Origin: Diphasiastrum complanatum
Lineage: Eukaryota; Streptophyta; Lycopodiopsida; Lycopodiales; Lycopodiaceae
Length of the DNA: 64,000 nt
NCBI GenBank assembly: GCA_029204225.1
Contig: CM055108.1
Coordinates: 23,966,749 to 24,030,748, forward strand
Direction of reading: 5' to 3'
Under the pieces are notes generated by a model. That model was not told the DNA's origin. It did no database searches and was given only the letters and a program-made list of their open reading frames with translations. Made by a program: the position numbers and the translations under genes. Every line of letters starts with the position of its first letter. Positions within the stretch are counted from its first letter, which is position 1. Shown here in pieces: positions 13,835-24,761 of this stretch.

Positions 13835-14430
13835 TGTTGGAATTTGATGCTCAACCTCAAATCCATTCAATAATGGGCATCCTGAAAAACCATAAATAGA
13901 AGGCTCGAATTTTTGAGCAGAAGATCGAAAAATTTAGGATTGAACTTTCTAGAATTTTTTGATACCGTATCCACTCGAAAAAATCCTATTTTTTTTTATA
14001 CTTGTAAATTTTGAAACTGTCGGCCAACCCAACGACTTCGCGTTGATAGTCCGCCCAATTTGTACATGCATTAACTATAATGAGGCGGTTGTAATAATTG
14101 CAACAAAAATGATTGTTGTAGATATTTTGTTGTATATCAATCCTAGAATCTTCATCAAAAAGTTTCTTCTGATAATTCTTAATCTGATCAATCCTTTTGT
14201 AGCCAGTGTTATCACACTCAACGATTGTAAGCTGAAGTTATCACTTCAAGCATTGTACTCACTGTTTGATATTAATCAGAGTGCAAATTCTCAGTCTCAC
14301 TACTATATTGTCTCATTGAGCATTTGTCTGAATCATTCAATTTGAATATTCTGTTGCTAACTGTAGCACTTCCAATCCTACACCAAGCTCGCTCATCAGC
14401 TTCTGCTCATTCCCACTACTTTCTGGTACA
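13835..14430 (+). mobile_element. 3' LTR of Copia element B
   Basis: It starts TGTTGGAATT immediately after the polypurine tract. The right end is placed by where the minus-strand protease frame of element A resumes (about 14437); the terminal CA is uncertain, with GGTACA at 14425-14430 one candidate. No partner LTR is found, so the 5' half of B is lost. Confidence 0.6.
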
Positions 14431-14436
14431 TTGGTT

Positions 14437-15048
14437 TCATCTAGTGCCTTTAGCAATAACCTTGCCTTTCTTCTTTATGTAACAATCATTAGAAGTGAAT
14501 TCCATACAAAAGCCATTATCAACCATTTGCCCAACACTAAGTAGATTCTTAGTGATGCTAGGAATGTACAAGACTCCATCAACATTGATCCTCTTTGAGG
14601 ATCCTAAGCACAAGGGCATAGAACCTACTCCTACCTTACAAACGTCATCATTTGTTGTAAAAATAGACTTGATAGGCCCTTCTAAGACAAAAGAAATGAA
14701 AAGTACTCCCTCTTGCTTGTCACGTGGGAACTTGCCCCACTATCTATCCACCATGGATCTTTCCCCTTGAAACTTCTTGAAGCATTCTGAGGCATAGTGC
14801 CCCATCTTGCTACAATGATGCTTCAAGGCAAGAAGCGTTGTAGTGTTCTTTGACTCATAAACCTTTTTAAGGGACTCCCAAACCTCTTGGGCCGAGGTAC
14901 ACTCTCCTACTTCCTTTAGGAGCTCATTGGCTACATTCATTTTAATACAATGAAGGGCTAGTTTGCACCTCTTCTTGTATTTAGTGGATTCTTGAGGGCG
15001 GATATGCTCATCCTCCTCCCCATTAACTATGTCCAGCAAATAGTGCAT
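14437..15048 (-). pseudogene. Copia A gag end and protease remnant
   Basis: The minus-strand frame at 14740-15048 has a gag segment (NVANELLKEVGECTSAQEVW) joined to a shortened zinc knuckle (CSKMGHYASEC), in which the first Cys pair has been lost by deletion. The next frame has the protease flap and pre-integrase signature LYIPSITKNLLSVGQMVDNG. The protease Asp-Ser-Gly site is not recognisable. Element C has the same signature in better condition, so A and C are related. Confidence 0.8.
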
Positions 15049-15652
15049 TACAAGGACTTAAATTGACTCCTCGATCTAAACTTCACAAGGCTTATATAGA
15101 TCCAATAAACCTGAAAAAGAATGATCTAATTGCTCATAAATGACATTCTAAATCACTCTTATAAGATCAAGTTGAACCTTTATATAAGAATCAAAACAAT
15201 CTACGTTCCAAGCACAAGCTACAAAGGTCACAATTTTTATAAAAAATTGATCTTAATGATGAGTAAAAGCAAATTGATTTGGAATGAAACTAAATCACTC
15301 TTGGGAGGTCTCTCATACACTTGAGAAGAACCTAAATCAGCTCCAAAAGCTTTAATCCTTCTATCTTTCCAATGCTTGAATGCTACTCCTCGAGATTGTC
15401 TCCAAAACTCGCCTTTAATCAAATATGAGAAAGCAAGCAAAACTTGCTAATTTGATCTTGTAGACAAGAAATGACTTGAACCTAGTTTTAGAAGCCTAAA
15501 CACCCTTTGATCATATCCTACAAGAACTCAATTTGATCAATAATGGAGATACAAATCATAGATAATCATAAAGGATCAATCAATGCCTTGAATTGTCAAA
15601 ATCTATGATGCTAGTGAATCAAATTGCAAGAATTTAGCTCATTTCGTAACAA
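15049..15652 (-). mobile_element. 5' leader and gag start region of Copia A
   Basis: Between the PBS and the readable gag. Only short open frames with stops; by position this is the untranslated leader and degraded N-terminal gag. Confidence 0.55.
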
Positions 15653-15665
15653 GGCTCTAATACCA
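15653..15665 (-). promoter_or_regulatory. Primer binding site of Copia A
   Basis: Minus-strand TGGTATTAGAGCC is one base off the usual plant Copia PBS (TGGTATCAGAGCC), which is complementary to the 3' end of initiator methionine tRNA. It touches the LTR end, fixing the orientation and the LTR boundary at 15666. Confidence 0.9.
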
Positions 15666-16258
15666 TTTTGAAAATGTAGCAAAAGGACTCTAATAAATTA
15701 GAAATGATGGAGAAAACACCTTGAATGGATCCAATTGTGAGCCTATAGCAAAAACACCAACCAATTTAGTGTTTCCTAGCTTCACCTTGGCTTGAACTCC
15801 ACTTCTAGGCTCAAAATCATGCAATATCCTTCACACGTGTGAAAGTACAGACTGAAACATGAAGAGTACAGTACCTGAACTTGCAAATCAATCCCACAAT
15901 TTCAAAGTACTCAACACAAATAGCAACTATCAAGCATATAGATCACCAACAACATTGGTAGATAGAAAACCAAAATTTTACTCATAATTTGATGGAGAAA
16001 CCATCACATATTTATACATTAGTAGCTCGGATTTGATCATTTTAGGGCTTCTCTGAACTTTTCATAACCTAACCCTAACATCTAACCTAATTGATCATTG
16101 GATCCACACTAATTAGGGGGGTCTTGATCTCGAGATCCAAAAATAATGAAAAACATGCTATTTTTGGGTCCTATTTTCTCTCTACCCTATCTAAGCACTT
16201 TTTGGCCTTATTTCAAATGTGCCATTATGATGTAGGATGTAGAATGAGACTTTAGAAA
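15666..16258 (-). mobile_element. 5' LTR of Copia A, truncated
   Basis: Homologous to 10438-11006. The last 140 bp or so of the U3 side is missing: similarity stops at GACTTTAGAAA, and protease sequence of element alpha follows. Both LTRs share a CACACGTGTG motif, a perfect palindrome containing the CACGTG G-box core, which in plants often binds bZIP/bHLH factors. Confidence 0.85.
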
Positions 16259-16620
16259 CTATCTTGTAAAATTTAAGTATGCAATTATCATTCTTGAAAA
16301 TGGAACAAAGACTATGCTTGATGTGGACATCCAAACCACTTTGCACAAGTTGACCAACACTTAGCATATTTTTGGTGATTGATGGTACATAAAGAGCATT
16401 TTCTAGATCCGTACTTTTTGAAGATTCTAGACACAAAGAGATGGTACCAACACCATCTAAATGCAACTACAAATTCCCCTTGATAAGGTCCCAGAAAATT
16501 GTGTCTTTTGGATATCTTATGGTGTGCAAATTTCCTCCATCAAACTTTTGTAGATCCTTATGTGCCTCTTCTGTTAAACTTAGAAAAGGAATTATTTTCA
16601 TAAATTAATTAGATGCTACG
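16259..16620 (-). pseudogene. Copia protease/pre-integrase remnant (probably element alpha)
   Basis: Minus-strand LYVPSITKNMLSVGQLVQSG is the conserved region between protease and integrase of Copia. It abuts the truncated LTR of A. Element A's other end abuts alpha sequence at 10437, so the simplest reading is that A inserted into alpha and this is alpha's upstream half. Confidence 0.65.
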
Positions 16621-16784
16621 TTGGCTCACTTCACATGTAATGTCAAGTGCTCAACTTTTCTTTGTATTTTGGAGGCACCTCCGGAAGCATAATTTTCATG
16701 TAGTTTATAATCATATTTTTTGGTGAACCTTTTCGTCATAACTTTCAAGTGTACATCCAATGAAAAGTTGACACATATCACATA

Positions 16785-16940
16785 ATGGAATGTGCATGTG
16801 GACAGCCAATGATGGACTGCCACATGTCACATGTGCATGTGGACAGCCAATGACAGATTGCCACATGGCACATGAACATTTCAACAAAATGTGCATGTGC
16901 CATGTGGCAGTCTGTCATTGGGTGTCCACATGCATATTTT
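16785..16940. repeat. Hairpin with 51-bp arms plus an extra arm copy
   Basis: A segment with GTGCATGTGGACAGCCAATG is followed by GACTGCCACATG-type sequence. It occurs twice in tandem (about 16790-16830 and 16831-16881) and once inverted (about 16887-16937). The inner pair forms a hairpin with about 47 of 51 paired positions and a loop of only a few bases. A nested pair, TTCAACAAAATGTGCATGTG and its inverse, marks the right part. It looks like a foldback or MITE-like element. Confidence 0.8.
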
Positions 16941-17214
16941 GTTGAATTTTTTTTCAAAAAATTTGCACCAAATATGGAAATGTAAAAAATTAAACTAAAT
17001 TTAATTTTTTTTTTGCACATGGCCTTATGCAAGAGAAGGCCTTGCCTTTCCTCAGACATTCCACCTTGGTACGTCGGAGCCCCTCAGGGTTTTGCCCTTG
17101 AGCATCTGCCTCCCATAGTGGAAGGCCCTAGGAGTAAGATGAACTCCATCACTCAACCTTATAAATATTGTTATGAACCTAAATGGAAGCTTAGATATTT
17201 ATTAATGTAACATG
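16941..17214. other. No recognisable feature
   Basis: Contains an oligo-A/T-rich part and a more GC-rich stretch near 17060-17150 that may be mobile-element untranslated sequence. Nothing firm. Confidence 0.4.
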
Positions 17215-17575
17215 TTTTTTCTTAGATGTGGGCTTTTTCAGTAGGTCAACCAACATTATGTCAGTATGACAGTAAATTATTTCCACTTTTTTGTCCTGAA
17301 CTTTCTCTCTCACAAAATGAAATTATATATTTATATGCTTAGTTCTAGAGTGAAACATGGATTCATGGAATGTGCAATGCAACTTTGATTGTCACAATGC
17401 AATGGAGTTGGTCTAACCTGTTGAAATTTCAGATCTTGTAGTAGTCTTTTGAGCCAGATGATTTCTTTTACTACTTGAGTGGCTGCAACATATTTGAACT
17501 TTGCGGATGACAAAAAAATGTATTTATGCTTTGGATTGTTCCATAAAATGTGTCCTACATATCTTCCATAGTTTG
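17215..17575 (-). pseudogene. Copia RNase H fragment
   Basis: The minus strand reads YVAATQVVKEIIWLKRLLQD, then HCDNQSCIAHSMNP, FHSRTKHINI, HFVREKVQDKKVEIIYCHTD and LVDLLKKPTSKKKH, the standard RNase H end of Copia pol. One stop and one shift are visible. The GHILWNN block before it touches Gypsy-like integrase text, so the two are fused by deletion or insertion. Confidence 0.85.
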
Positions 17576-18341
17576 ATTATTCCTTTCTGTTTGGCAATTT
17601 GATCCAGGATAATTAGTAGAACTGAAAGTAAGGGAAGTTTCCAAATTATGAAATATGTGCTAATCATAAGTGATCTGTGAACTTAGGATCTCTATGACTA
17701 ACAATGTCACTCGGTAGTCCATACAGTCGAAATAATCTTTCAACAATGATCTAGGCTAATTCAAAAGCCTTAACAATTAACTTCGATGCCATTCTATCCA
17801 ATTCATCAAAGTACTTTGGAGTTCGGTGTGGATTTAGCTTCTTCCTCTTCTTGGTTTTTGAGGTGGATGGAATTTGTTGAAATTGCCTCCTAGACGCCCC
17901 ATTGTGGAATCATATGCTTCGCTATTCGACAAGCATCCTTGAGGTTTTGAAGCACATTTCTTTTGCATTCGTTCTAGCAATCCTAGGACAAATTGCCATA
18001 ATGCCAATTTCGGATCAAATGATGGAACTCAATTCTAGAAATCCATGAGTTCTTGGATACAAGAATCTAAACTCTTACTTTCCATCTTGCAGTTATGAAT
18101 TTTTGATAGTAGTTGACATCAATGATGAAAGCTTTTTTGAAGACTTCTGTAAATGCATCCCATGTAGTGGGTTTGACGGTCATGTCACGCCACCATGAAG
18201 ACGCCTTACAATGAAGATATCCTAGGGCAATTGCTAGAAAAATGATGCAATAGGTGTCATTGTTGCATGTTATAATCTCTAAATTGGGCATGTGTGAACG
18301 ACTAGATGTGCATTCATGATTAGCTCTCAATGTCAATCTTG
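17576..18341 (-). pseudogene. Gypsy gag joined to integrase, remnant
   Basis: From the right on the minus strand, a Ty3/Gypsy gag core (YLHCKASSWWRDMTVKPTTW then DAFTEVFKKAFI) runs to a basic region near 17880-17910. Within a few dozen codons it becomes integrase catalytic-core sequence (VERLFRLYGLPSDIVSHRDP KF, near 17690-17750) and then SYLSWIKLPNRKE-like text near 17600. Protease, RT and RNase H, which should lie between, are absent. The piece is an internally deleted Gypsy element with frameshifts. Confidence 0.65.
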
Positions 18342-18683
18342 AGATCTTTTTATATATACAATCCATCTCTCATAGTAATGCCTTAGAATTTTTGAGAGCA
18401 GATTGGCAATCTTGAGCTTCTTCACTAATTTGTCTTGTGTTTTGTGTTTGTATTGCAATCAAAACTTGATTACTATAATTCTCTGATATTACCTCACGTG
18501 AGTGGGGTCGTATTTCAATATTTCATCATTCTATTTGATTGCTCTTGGTTGTAAGATCCTAGTTTGCTAATCTAGATCAAGATTTGGTGACTAGTTTTGC
18601 ATTGGATAGGTGTGTCAATCAATCAATCACTATTGGAGCCTTATGTAGGTTCATTTATGGTCCTTTGTACTGTACTTTCAACA
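18342..18683 (+). mobile_element. Partial 5' LTR of element alpha family
   Basis: Inverted copy of about 340 bp of the LTR at 8682-9344, ending CTTTCAACA directly before a PBS. Its U3 side is missing. It is a separate, plus-oriented member of the alpha family. Confidence 0.85.
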
Positions 18684-18696
18684 TGGTATCAGAGCC
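18684..18696 (+). promoter_or_regulatory. Primer binding site (Copia)
   Basis: TGGTATCAGAGCC, the exact plant Copia PBS complementary to initiator-Met tRNA, immediately after the LTR end. The following 150 bp is leader sequence interrupted by the LTR of element C at 18847. Confidence 0.92.
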
Positions 18697-18846
18697 AAGT
18701 ACAAGAGAATAGTTAATGATCATTGGACAATCTATTTCTAACAAGATTTTGCTTGGAAGCTAGTCTTGTAAGGGCGAGTTGTAATTAAGTCTAAAAGTGA
18801 AGATTATTGAACCAAACTTGGTGAGGTCAAAATCCATATTGTCCAC

Positions 18847-19505
18847 TATGAGAGATTTCAACTAGTTTAGTTAAGATTGGTCATAGTAGCTAAGAAATTG
18901 CCAAATACACAAATTGAAGCCAACTTTATATTAGACTTAGAGTTTGACTTTTCACAATTATATTAGTCTAAAATGCATTTGAATAAACACTTTTGGAAAG
19001 TGTGGGAAATGTAGAAGTTGAGTTTGAGTAGATTCAAATTTGAATGTAGGGTACATTGAATCTAGTCCCAAAAATAGTAGGGTTTACATTTTGGAGGGAA
19101 ACCAAGTGGCAACTTAGGTTTAGGACCCGTTATAAAAGGATGTAACACATGGGAAGAGATATCTTTCTCTCTCTCTTATCTCATTCATGCTTATACATGG
19201 TTCTCTTGGGTTCTACTATCGATTGGTGCACTATACTTGTGATATCTTGCAATTCTATGTGTAGAATGATCAATATTTGTTATTTTCATGTTCACACGTG
19301 TCAAATACAGTAGGGTACTATTGTTGTACGGAAAGTAGCTTCTACTTATGTTTTTATTCATGTTTGATCAAGTTCTATTAGAGTTTGCATCTCATTTTTG
19401 TGTAGATGCTAATTTCCCTACATTGGCAAGATTGGTGGATTAGCTTGTTTTTGTAACCAGAGATCTTAGTAGGTTTGGATCTGAATTGATCCCAAATCTT
19501 TCACA
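18847..19505 (+). mobile_element. 5' LTR of Copia element C
   Basis: It matches the 3' LTR beginning at 22238. The start is TATGAGAGAT here and TGTGAGAGAT in the partner. A TATA box (TATAAAAGG) near 19132 is followed about 30 bases later by a short CT-rich run, a likely transcription start region. Its end is set by the PBS at 19506. Confidence 0.85.
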
Positions 19506-19517
19506 TGGTATTAGAGC
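19506..19517 (+). promoter_or_regulatory. Primer binding site of Copia C
   Basis: TGGTATTAGAGC, one mismatch from the canonical initiator-Met PBS and the same variant as in element A. Confidence 0.88.
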
Positions 19518-19733
19518 TTGTGTTTCAAGTTATTAAGAAGGCAATCACATCTATCAATGATTTGGAAAAGATTTCAATGCTAGAGCATGCTAGATTGGAT
19601 TCTACACCAAAATCGAGTTTCTTGCATTTGTAGTTTGGATCTTTTGTAGATCAAAACCCTATATAGGTTTATAAGGTAATGTTACTCTAAATGAGGATGG
19701 TTTGGATGTTCAAGATGCAATGATGATGCCTTT

Positions 19734-21300
19734 GTGATGTCTTCATGTATGCTTGCTAATGATGGAGATCTAGATCCATGGTGGATTGATAGAGGAGCAA
19801 GTTCACAAATGACTTTTCACAAAGAGTACTTCACTTCTTTGTTGGCAAATGGAGATGACAAGAGGGTGATCTACACGGCCAATGATGGTGAGTGTGCAAT
19901 CAAAGGGATTGGCACAATTCCTATTTCTCTCTCTACAAATAGAAATGTTTATTAGGAGGATGTCTTGTTTATTCCATCTATTACCAAGAATTTGCTTAGT
20001 GTGAGTCCATTGCTAAGTAAAGGCCTCAAAGTTGAGTTTGATGGAGTCTATGCTTGTATGATCAAAAGGAAGGCTGTCTTGATTGGAAAAGGTAAAAGAC
20101 AAGGGAAGTTGTTCAAACTATATGCTTGTGTTATTACTAACCAAGTTGGATGTGTTGCAAGAGAGCATATACCTATTCATTTGGTTTGGCATATAAGGAT
20201 GGAACACCTCAACTTCAAGTCATTGGAGGTAATGGCTAGAAAGAAGATTGTGATAGGTCTTCTAAGTTCCTTAAGTGACATCAATCATGTTCGTGAGTCT
20301 TGTGCTTTGTCTAAGTCACATAGACTACCTTATACTAGACCTACAAAGCCTTTTCAAATTGTACATTTGGATATTCATGGAATTACTACAATTAGCAATA
20401 GTGGAGCTAAGATGTATGTAACTTTCATTGATGATTCTAGTAGATTTTGCTGGATCTATCTACTAAAGAGCAAGGATGAAGTGTATGATGTCTTTGTTAA
20501 GTTCAAGAATGCAAAGGAGAACCAATTTTCCAAAAGGATCAAGTGCTTAAGAAGTGACAATGGTGGTGAGTACATATCTACCAAGTTCAAGGCCTTTTGT
20601 GATGAGCATGGGATCAAGAGGGAGTATACAACACCAAGGACCCACAACAAAATGGAGTGGCTAAAAGGAAGAATAGGACTTTATGTGAAAGTGCTAAAGC
20701 CATGAGGTTAAGTGCTAGTCTTGATAAACCATTTTGGGATCAAGCTTTGTTGTGTGCCAATTTCTTGTGCAATAGTGGCCAAGTGCTATTTTGGATGGAA
20801 GGACACCTTTTGAGATGCTATTCAAGAGGAGACTTAGTGTCAACTTTCTAAGAACTTTTGGATGCACATGCTATGTCAACATCACTCTTGATGAAAGGAC
20901 CAAGGAGGATCCATCCTTCAAGGAAAGGTAATTTTGTTGGATATAGTGAAGTGAGTAAAGCCTACAAGGTTTAATTTCCTTCTACTAACAAAGTGATTGT
21001 TGGTAGAGATGTCATTTTTTATGAGGGGAACATTCCAAAAGTGTCTTCAAGTACTATCGATGACGATGTGGATGGATCTAACATTCTTGATGTTGATGTA
21101 AAGGATCCTACTTTAGATGGTGATGATGATGGACCTTCATCAAGTCAAAAGCCAAGGAGAACATCACGGAAAAGACCGCCTTCAAGGCTCACATATGATG
21201 AAAAGGGTAAGAAAGTAGTTTCCGGAAATTATTTTGCTTTCCTAAAATCTTTTGATGAACCTACAATTGTAGATGAATCAAGGAAAGAATAGGAGTGAAT
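19734..21300 (+). pseudogene. Copia C protease and integrase, broken
   Basis: The protease begins with DPWWIDRGASSQMTFHKEYF; the catalytic Asp-Ser-Gly has become Asp-Arg-Gly. A stop precedes LFIPSITKNLLSVSPLLSKG. The integrase follows with an HHCC-like region (HIRMEHLNFKSL, later CALSKSH), the first Asp in VHLDIHG, the second in LRSDNGGEYIS, and the Glu region split by a frameshift (ERKN is read as KRKNRTLCESAKAM in the next frame). The C-terminal part resumes at 20993 with IVGRDVIFYEG, an acidic linker and RRTSRKRPPSRLTY. The element therefore has no working protease or integrase. Confidence 0.88.
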
Positions 21301-22237
21301 CCAAGCAATGGATCTTGAGTATCAAGCTCTTATGGAGAATGAAACATCGTTTAGTAGAACTTCTTGTGTAGATGGAGCTATGCAAGTGGATGGATGTTAT
21401 CCTGCTGTAAAATCAAGTAATGGATCTGGAAACCAAAGTTTGTTCAATTACTTTGATGGTCAAGTTGAAGATCAAGAGGTTGATCTCGAAGAGTATCAAC
21501 AAGGCAAAAAGGAAGTTGGCAATTTGGAGCTAGTCAAGAGCATCAAAGGAGAGTCAATTGGCAAAGATGTTTTAGATCTGTTTTTGCAGGCTATTGAAGA
21601 CTCAAGTAAGGTCAAAGGAGCAGCAAGGAAGTGTTTTTCAAGTTTCTTTACTAGTTCTATCTCATGTTTGATCATTTTCATGTGGGTGTGTGCAAATTGT
21701 CAAGATATGGTCAAACTAGCTACATTGGTGAACATCATTCTGATGTTGGATTTGTACTAGCATTTTTGGCTGGTTTTGTTGATGGAAATGAAGCTATTGG
21801 AGGTTCATTATGTCACTCATTCATGGTCAAGTCATCAAGGTATGATAATATCTTGAGGCAAGATGGAGATGGAGGCTCATTCATGGAGTTTCATGGTGGA
21901 TACATGACAACAAAGGACAAAGAAGGAGGAGACATGCAAGAAAATGTTGATCACTCACATTTATTGTTTGTTTGCTGTATTTTTCCAAAGAGTTCAGAGT
22001 TGTAAGCATGGTGGAATTATTTCATTTACATTCAATTTGATTCTTCATGTACTAGTTACTTCTTGACATGTAAAATTGATGTAAGAAATAGTGAAGCATC
22101 CCAAGTGGACACTATTCTCTATATCAATTGTGAAAGCTTCTTTAGAACATTAGAAAGGAGGTAGATACTTAGGATGGAGATCATTCTAGAGTTGGATCAA
22201 AGTTCTATGATTAAGCTAAAACTAGTTGAAGAGGGAA
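21301..22237 (+). mobile_element. Copia C: non-RT sequence where RT should be
   Basis: After AMDLEYQALMENET, the first few residues of Copia RT, the reading frame leaves any RT similarity. A 150-codon open frame (21308-21760) continues with YFDGQVEDQEVDLEEY and AIEDSSKVKGAARKCFSSFF and ends in a hydrophobic stretch that could span a membrane. A second open frame (21664-22005, 113 codons) overlaps it. Neither is recognised. The region ends at a polypurine tract (GAAGAGGGAA) before the 3' LTR. RT and RNase H (about 1.5 kb) are absent, so C is non-autonomous. The inserted text may be captured host sequence or scrambled leader. Confidence 0.6.
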
Positions 22238-22901
<664 letters not shown>

Positions 22902-23183
22902 ATTTAGTATGCCTTTGATTGGATTGGACTTTTTGTCATCAAATATAATTAATCTAGGCTGGATTCAATCCCTCTGAAAGTGATTTACATGTCTTGAAAA
23001 ACCGTCAAGAGAAAGGAGTAAGATTTAGCCATGTTTTTGTCCAAAAATGGTGAAAATTGATAGGATTCGGACAAGGAATTTCATAGGCCAATTTTTTTTA
23101 TGTTTTAAATAACATTTATTAATAGTAATTGTAAGTTTTTTTTATTTTTTTGTGATACTAATCATTAATTTGTCTTTTAATAC

Positions 23184-24761
23184 AGGCATAAATTATTCAG
23201 TTCAAGAGGCCCTAGTAACAGAGTTAAACTGCAAAGATTTTGAGGAGTGCTAGAGGCTTTATCCTCTGAGCAGTAAAAATGAAGCCCTCACTCTTTTTTT
23301 GATATTGTTCATATGGTATTCACTTCACTCATGCTAGCATAGACATATATTAATTTTTTATTTTAAACATTCATATCTTATGCAAAGCATAGTAATTATA
23401 TTCTCTTTGCTAGGATCTCAAGCCTAGCATATATTTAATTTATTAATTATTTATTATGTTCGTCCTTTGCTAAGCATAGTTGCATTCTCTCTTCTTTCAG
23501 TCGATTGAAGACAAGAAAAATAAAGTCTTTTCAGAGCAATTTAAACGACATATTCTTAAAGCGAAGACAAAAAAAAAAGACAGAGAAAGATTGGCTTGGG
23601 GTGAGACCATTGTCGAGGAGGATTCAACAAAGACATACCTCCCAAAATGTGTCGATGATCAACCATGTTTTTACATTGTGGAAGAAGGAGATTGTAGGGA
23701 GATTTCAAAATTTTTAAAGAAAAGACCCTACACTCTTTGCATAGCAGACATCCCCCATGGATTTCAGATGGAAAAAATCTCTAAATGATGATTCTCCATT
23801 CAAATTCACTGAGATCCACAGTGTGATGCAAGGATTTCTTGAAATCACAACTTCTCCTATTTGGAGAGCTGTAATATTCCATTCAAGTTGGCAGTCGGCT
23901 TCAGTGCAAAAAACTCTTCTAATTTTTGCAATGCTGGGATTGAAAATGTTGTATGGTATGTCTTTAGCTTTCTTAAAACTTAACTTATTATAATTTTTAA
24001 ATATTCTATGCTTAGCATAGATCATTGTTTAAAATAATAATTTACATTCAATATTTCATGCTTAGCATAGCATAGATCATTGTTTAAAATAATAATTATT
24101 TTTTTTTTGTAAGTACAAGCTCAATGTTTGCAATGCTGATGGTGGACGGTTGTGCAATGAAATTGAATACATAACCATTGGTTGTTATTCGTTGGATGAC
24201 AAACGTTCTATGCTGCACTATAACACCACCGGGCTGATCAGCTTTGGGAACTTGTTCCAATTTCCAGCAATAACAAAGAAGTTGAAAAATCCGATGACAA
24301 GTTCTGTGGCTTGTCCTTATCAAAAGCCAGAATAATTAATTAATCATCTTGTTAAAATTTTTTCACACCCAGCAGATTGGGTTTTAGATTTGTTTGGCGG
24401 TAGCGGCGGTGTGCAAAAAGACAGACATGTTAATGTTGTAGAATTAGATTCTAGCTTAGTAGAATTTGTAAGAATACGAATGAAGTCTACCTTAGTTTTG
24501 TCAGATGAATCAACTGAGGTAGGAAAGTCTATAGAATCTGACGAAGACTCTGTAATTCCACTATCAAAACAACCACAACCTTCCGCTAGTGAGAAAGTGG
24601 GTGATACAGGGGAGTTTGCAGATGTACTCATTCAAGATTATAATGTTGTAATTGTAGAGAAAACCGTGAAAGAGGTTGTTATTGTTTCTATTGAGGCTCA
24701 TCCAAAAAAGCCCAAAGATGTCAATAACCTTGATGACTTTGGGAATAGTGTACTCATCTGA
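23184..24761 (+). pseudogene. Spliced gene resembling a beta-class DNA amino-methyltransferase (N4/N6), decayed
   Basis: A possible first exon follows TTTTAATACAG at 23183 (YSVQEALVTELNCKDFEEC, one stop). A second follows a strong acceptor near 23499 and reads to PYTLCIADIPHGF, the place and shape of amino-methyltransferase motif IV (normally Asp/Asn/Ser-Pro-Pro-Tyr/Phe). After a frame slip come DDSPFKFTEIHSVMQGFLEI and PIWRAVIFHSSWQSASVQ, then an intron with GTATGT. The last block (about 24126-24761) has EIEYITIGCYS, FPAITKKLKNPMTSSVACPY and, after one TAA, HPADWVLDLFGGSGG, the SAM-binding motif I, then VVELDSSLVEFVRIRM and an acidic tail. Motif IV before motif I is the beta-class order of the pfam01555 family. 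Its activity would be transfer of a methyl group to adenine N6 or cytosine N4. Motif IV lacks the Pro-Pro pair, and stops suggest inactivity. A mobile-element origin is possible. Confidence 0.55.

Noticed and set aside
23184..24761. Bacterial contamination as source of the methylase-like sequence
   Set aside because: Introns with plant-like splice sites, AT-rich plant-like flanks and gradual decay argue for a resident eukaryotic gene.
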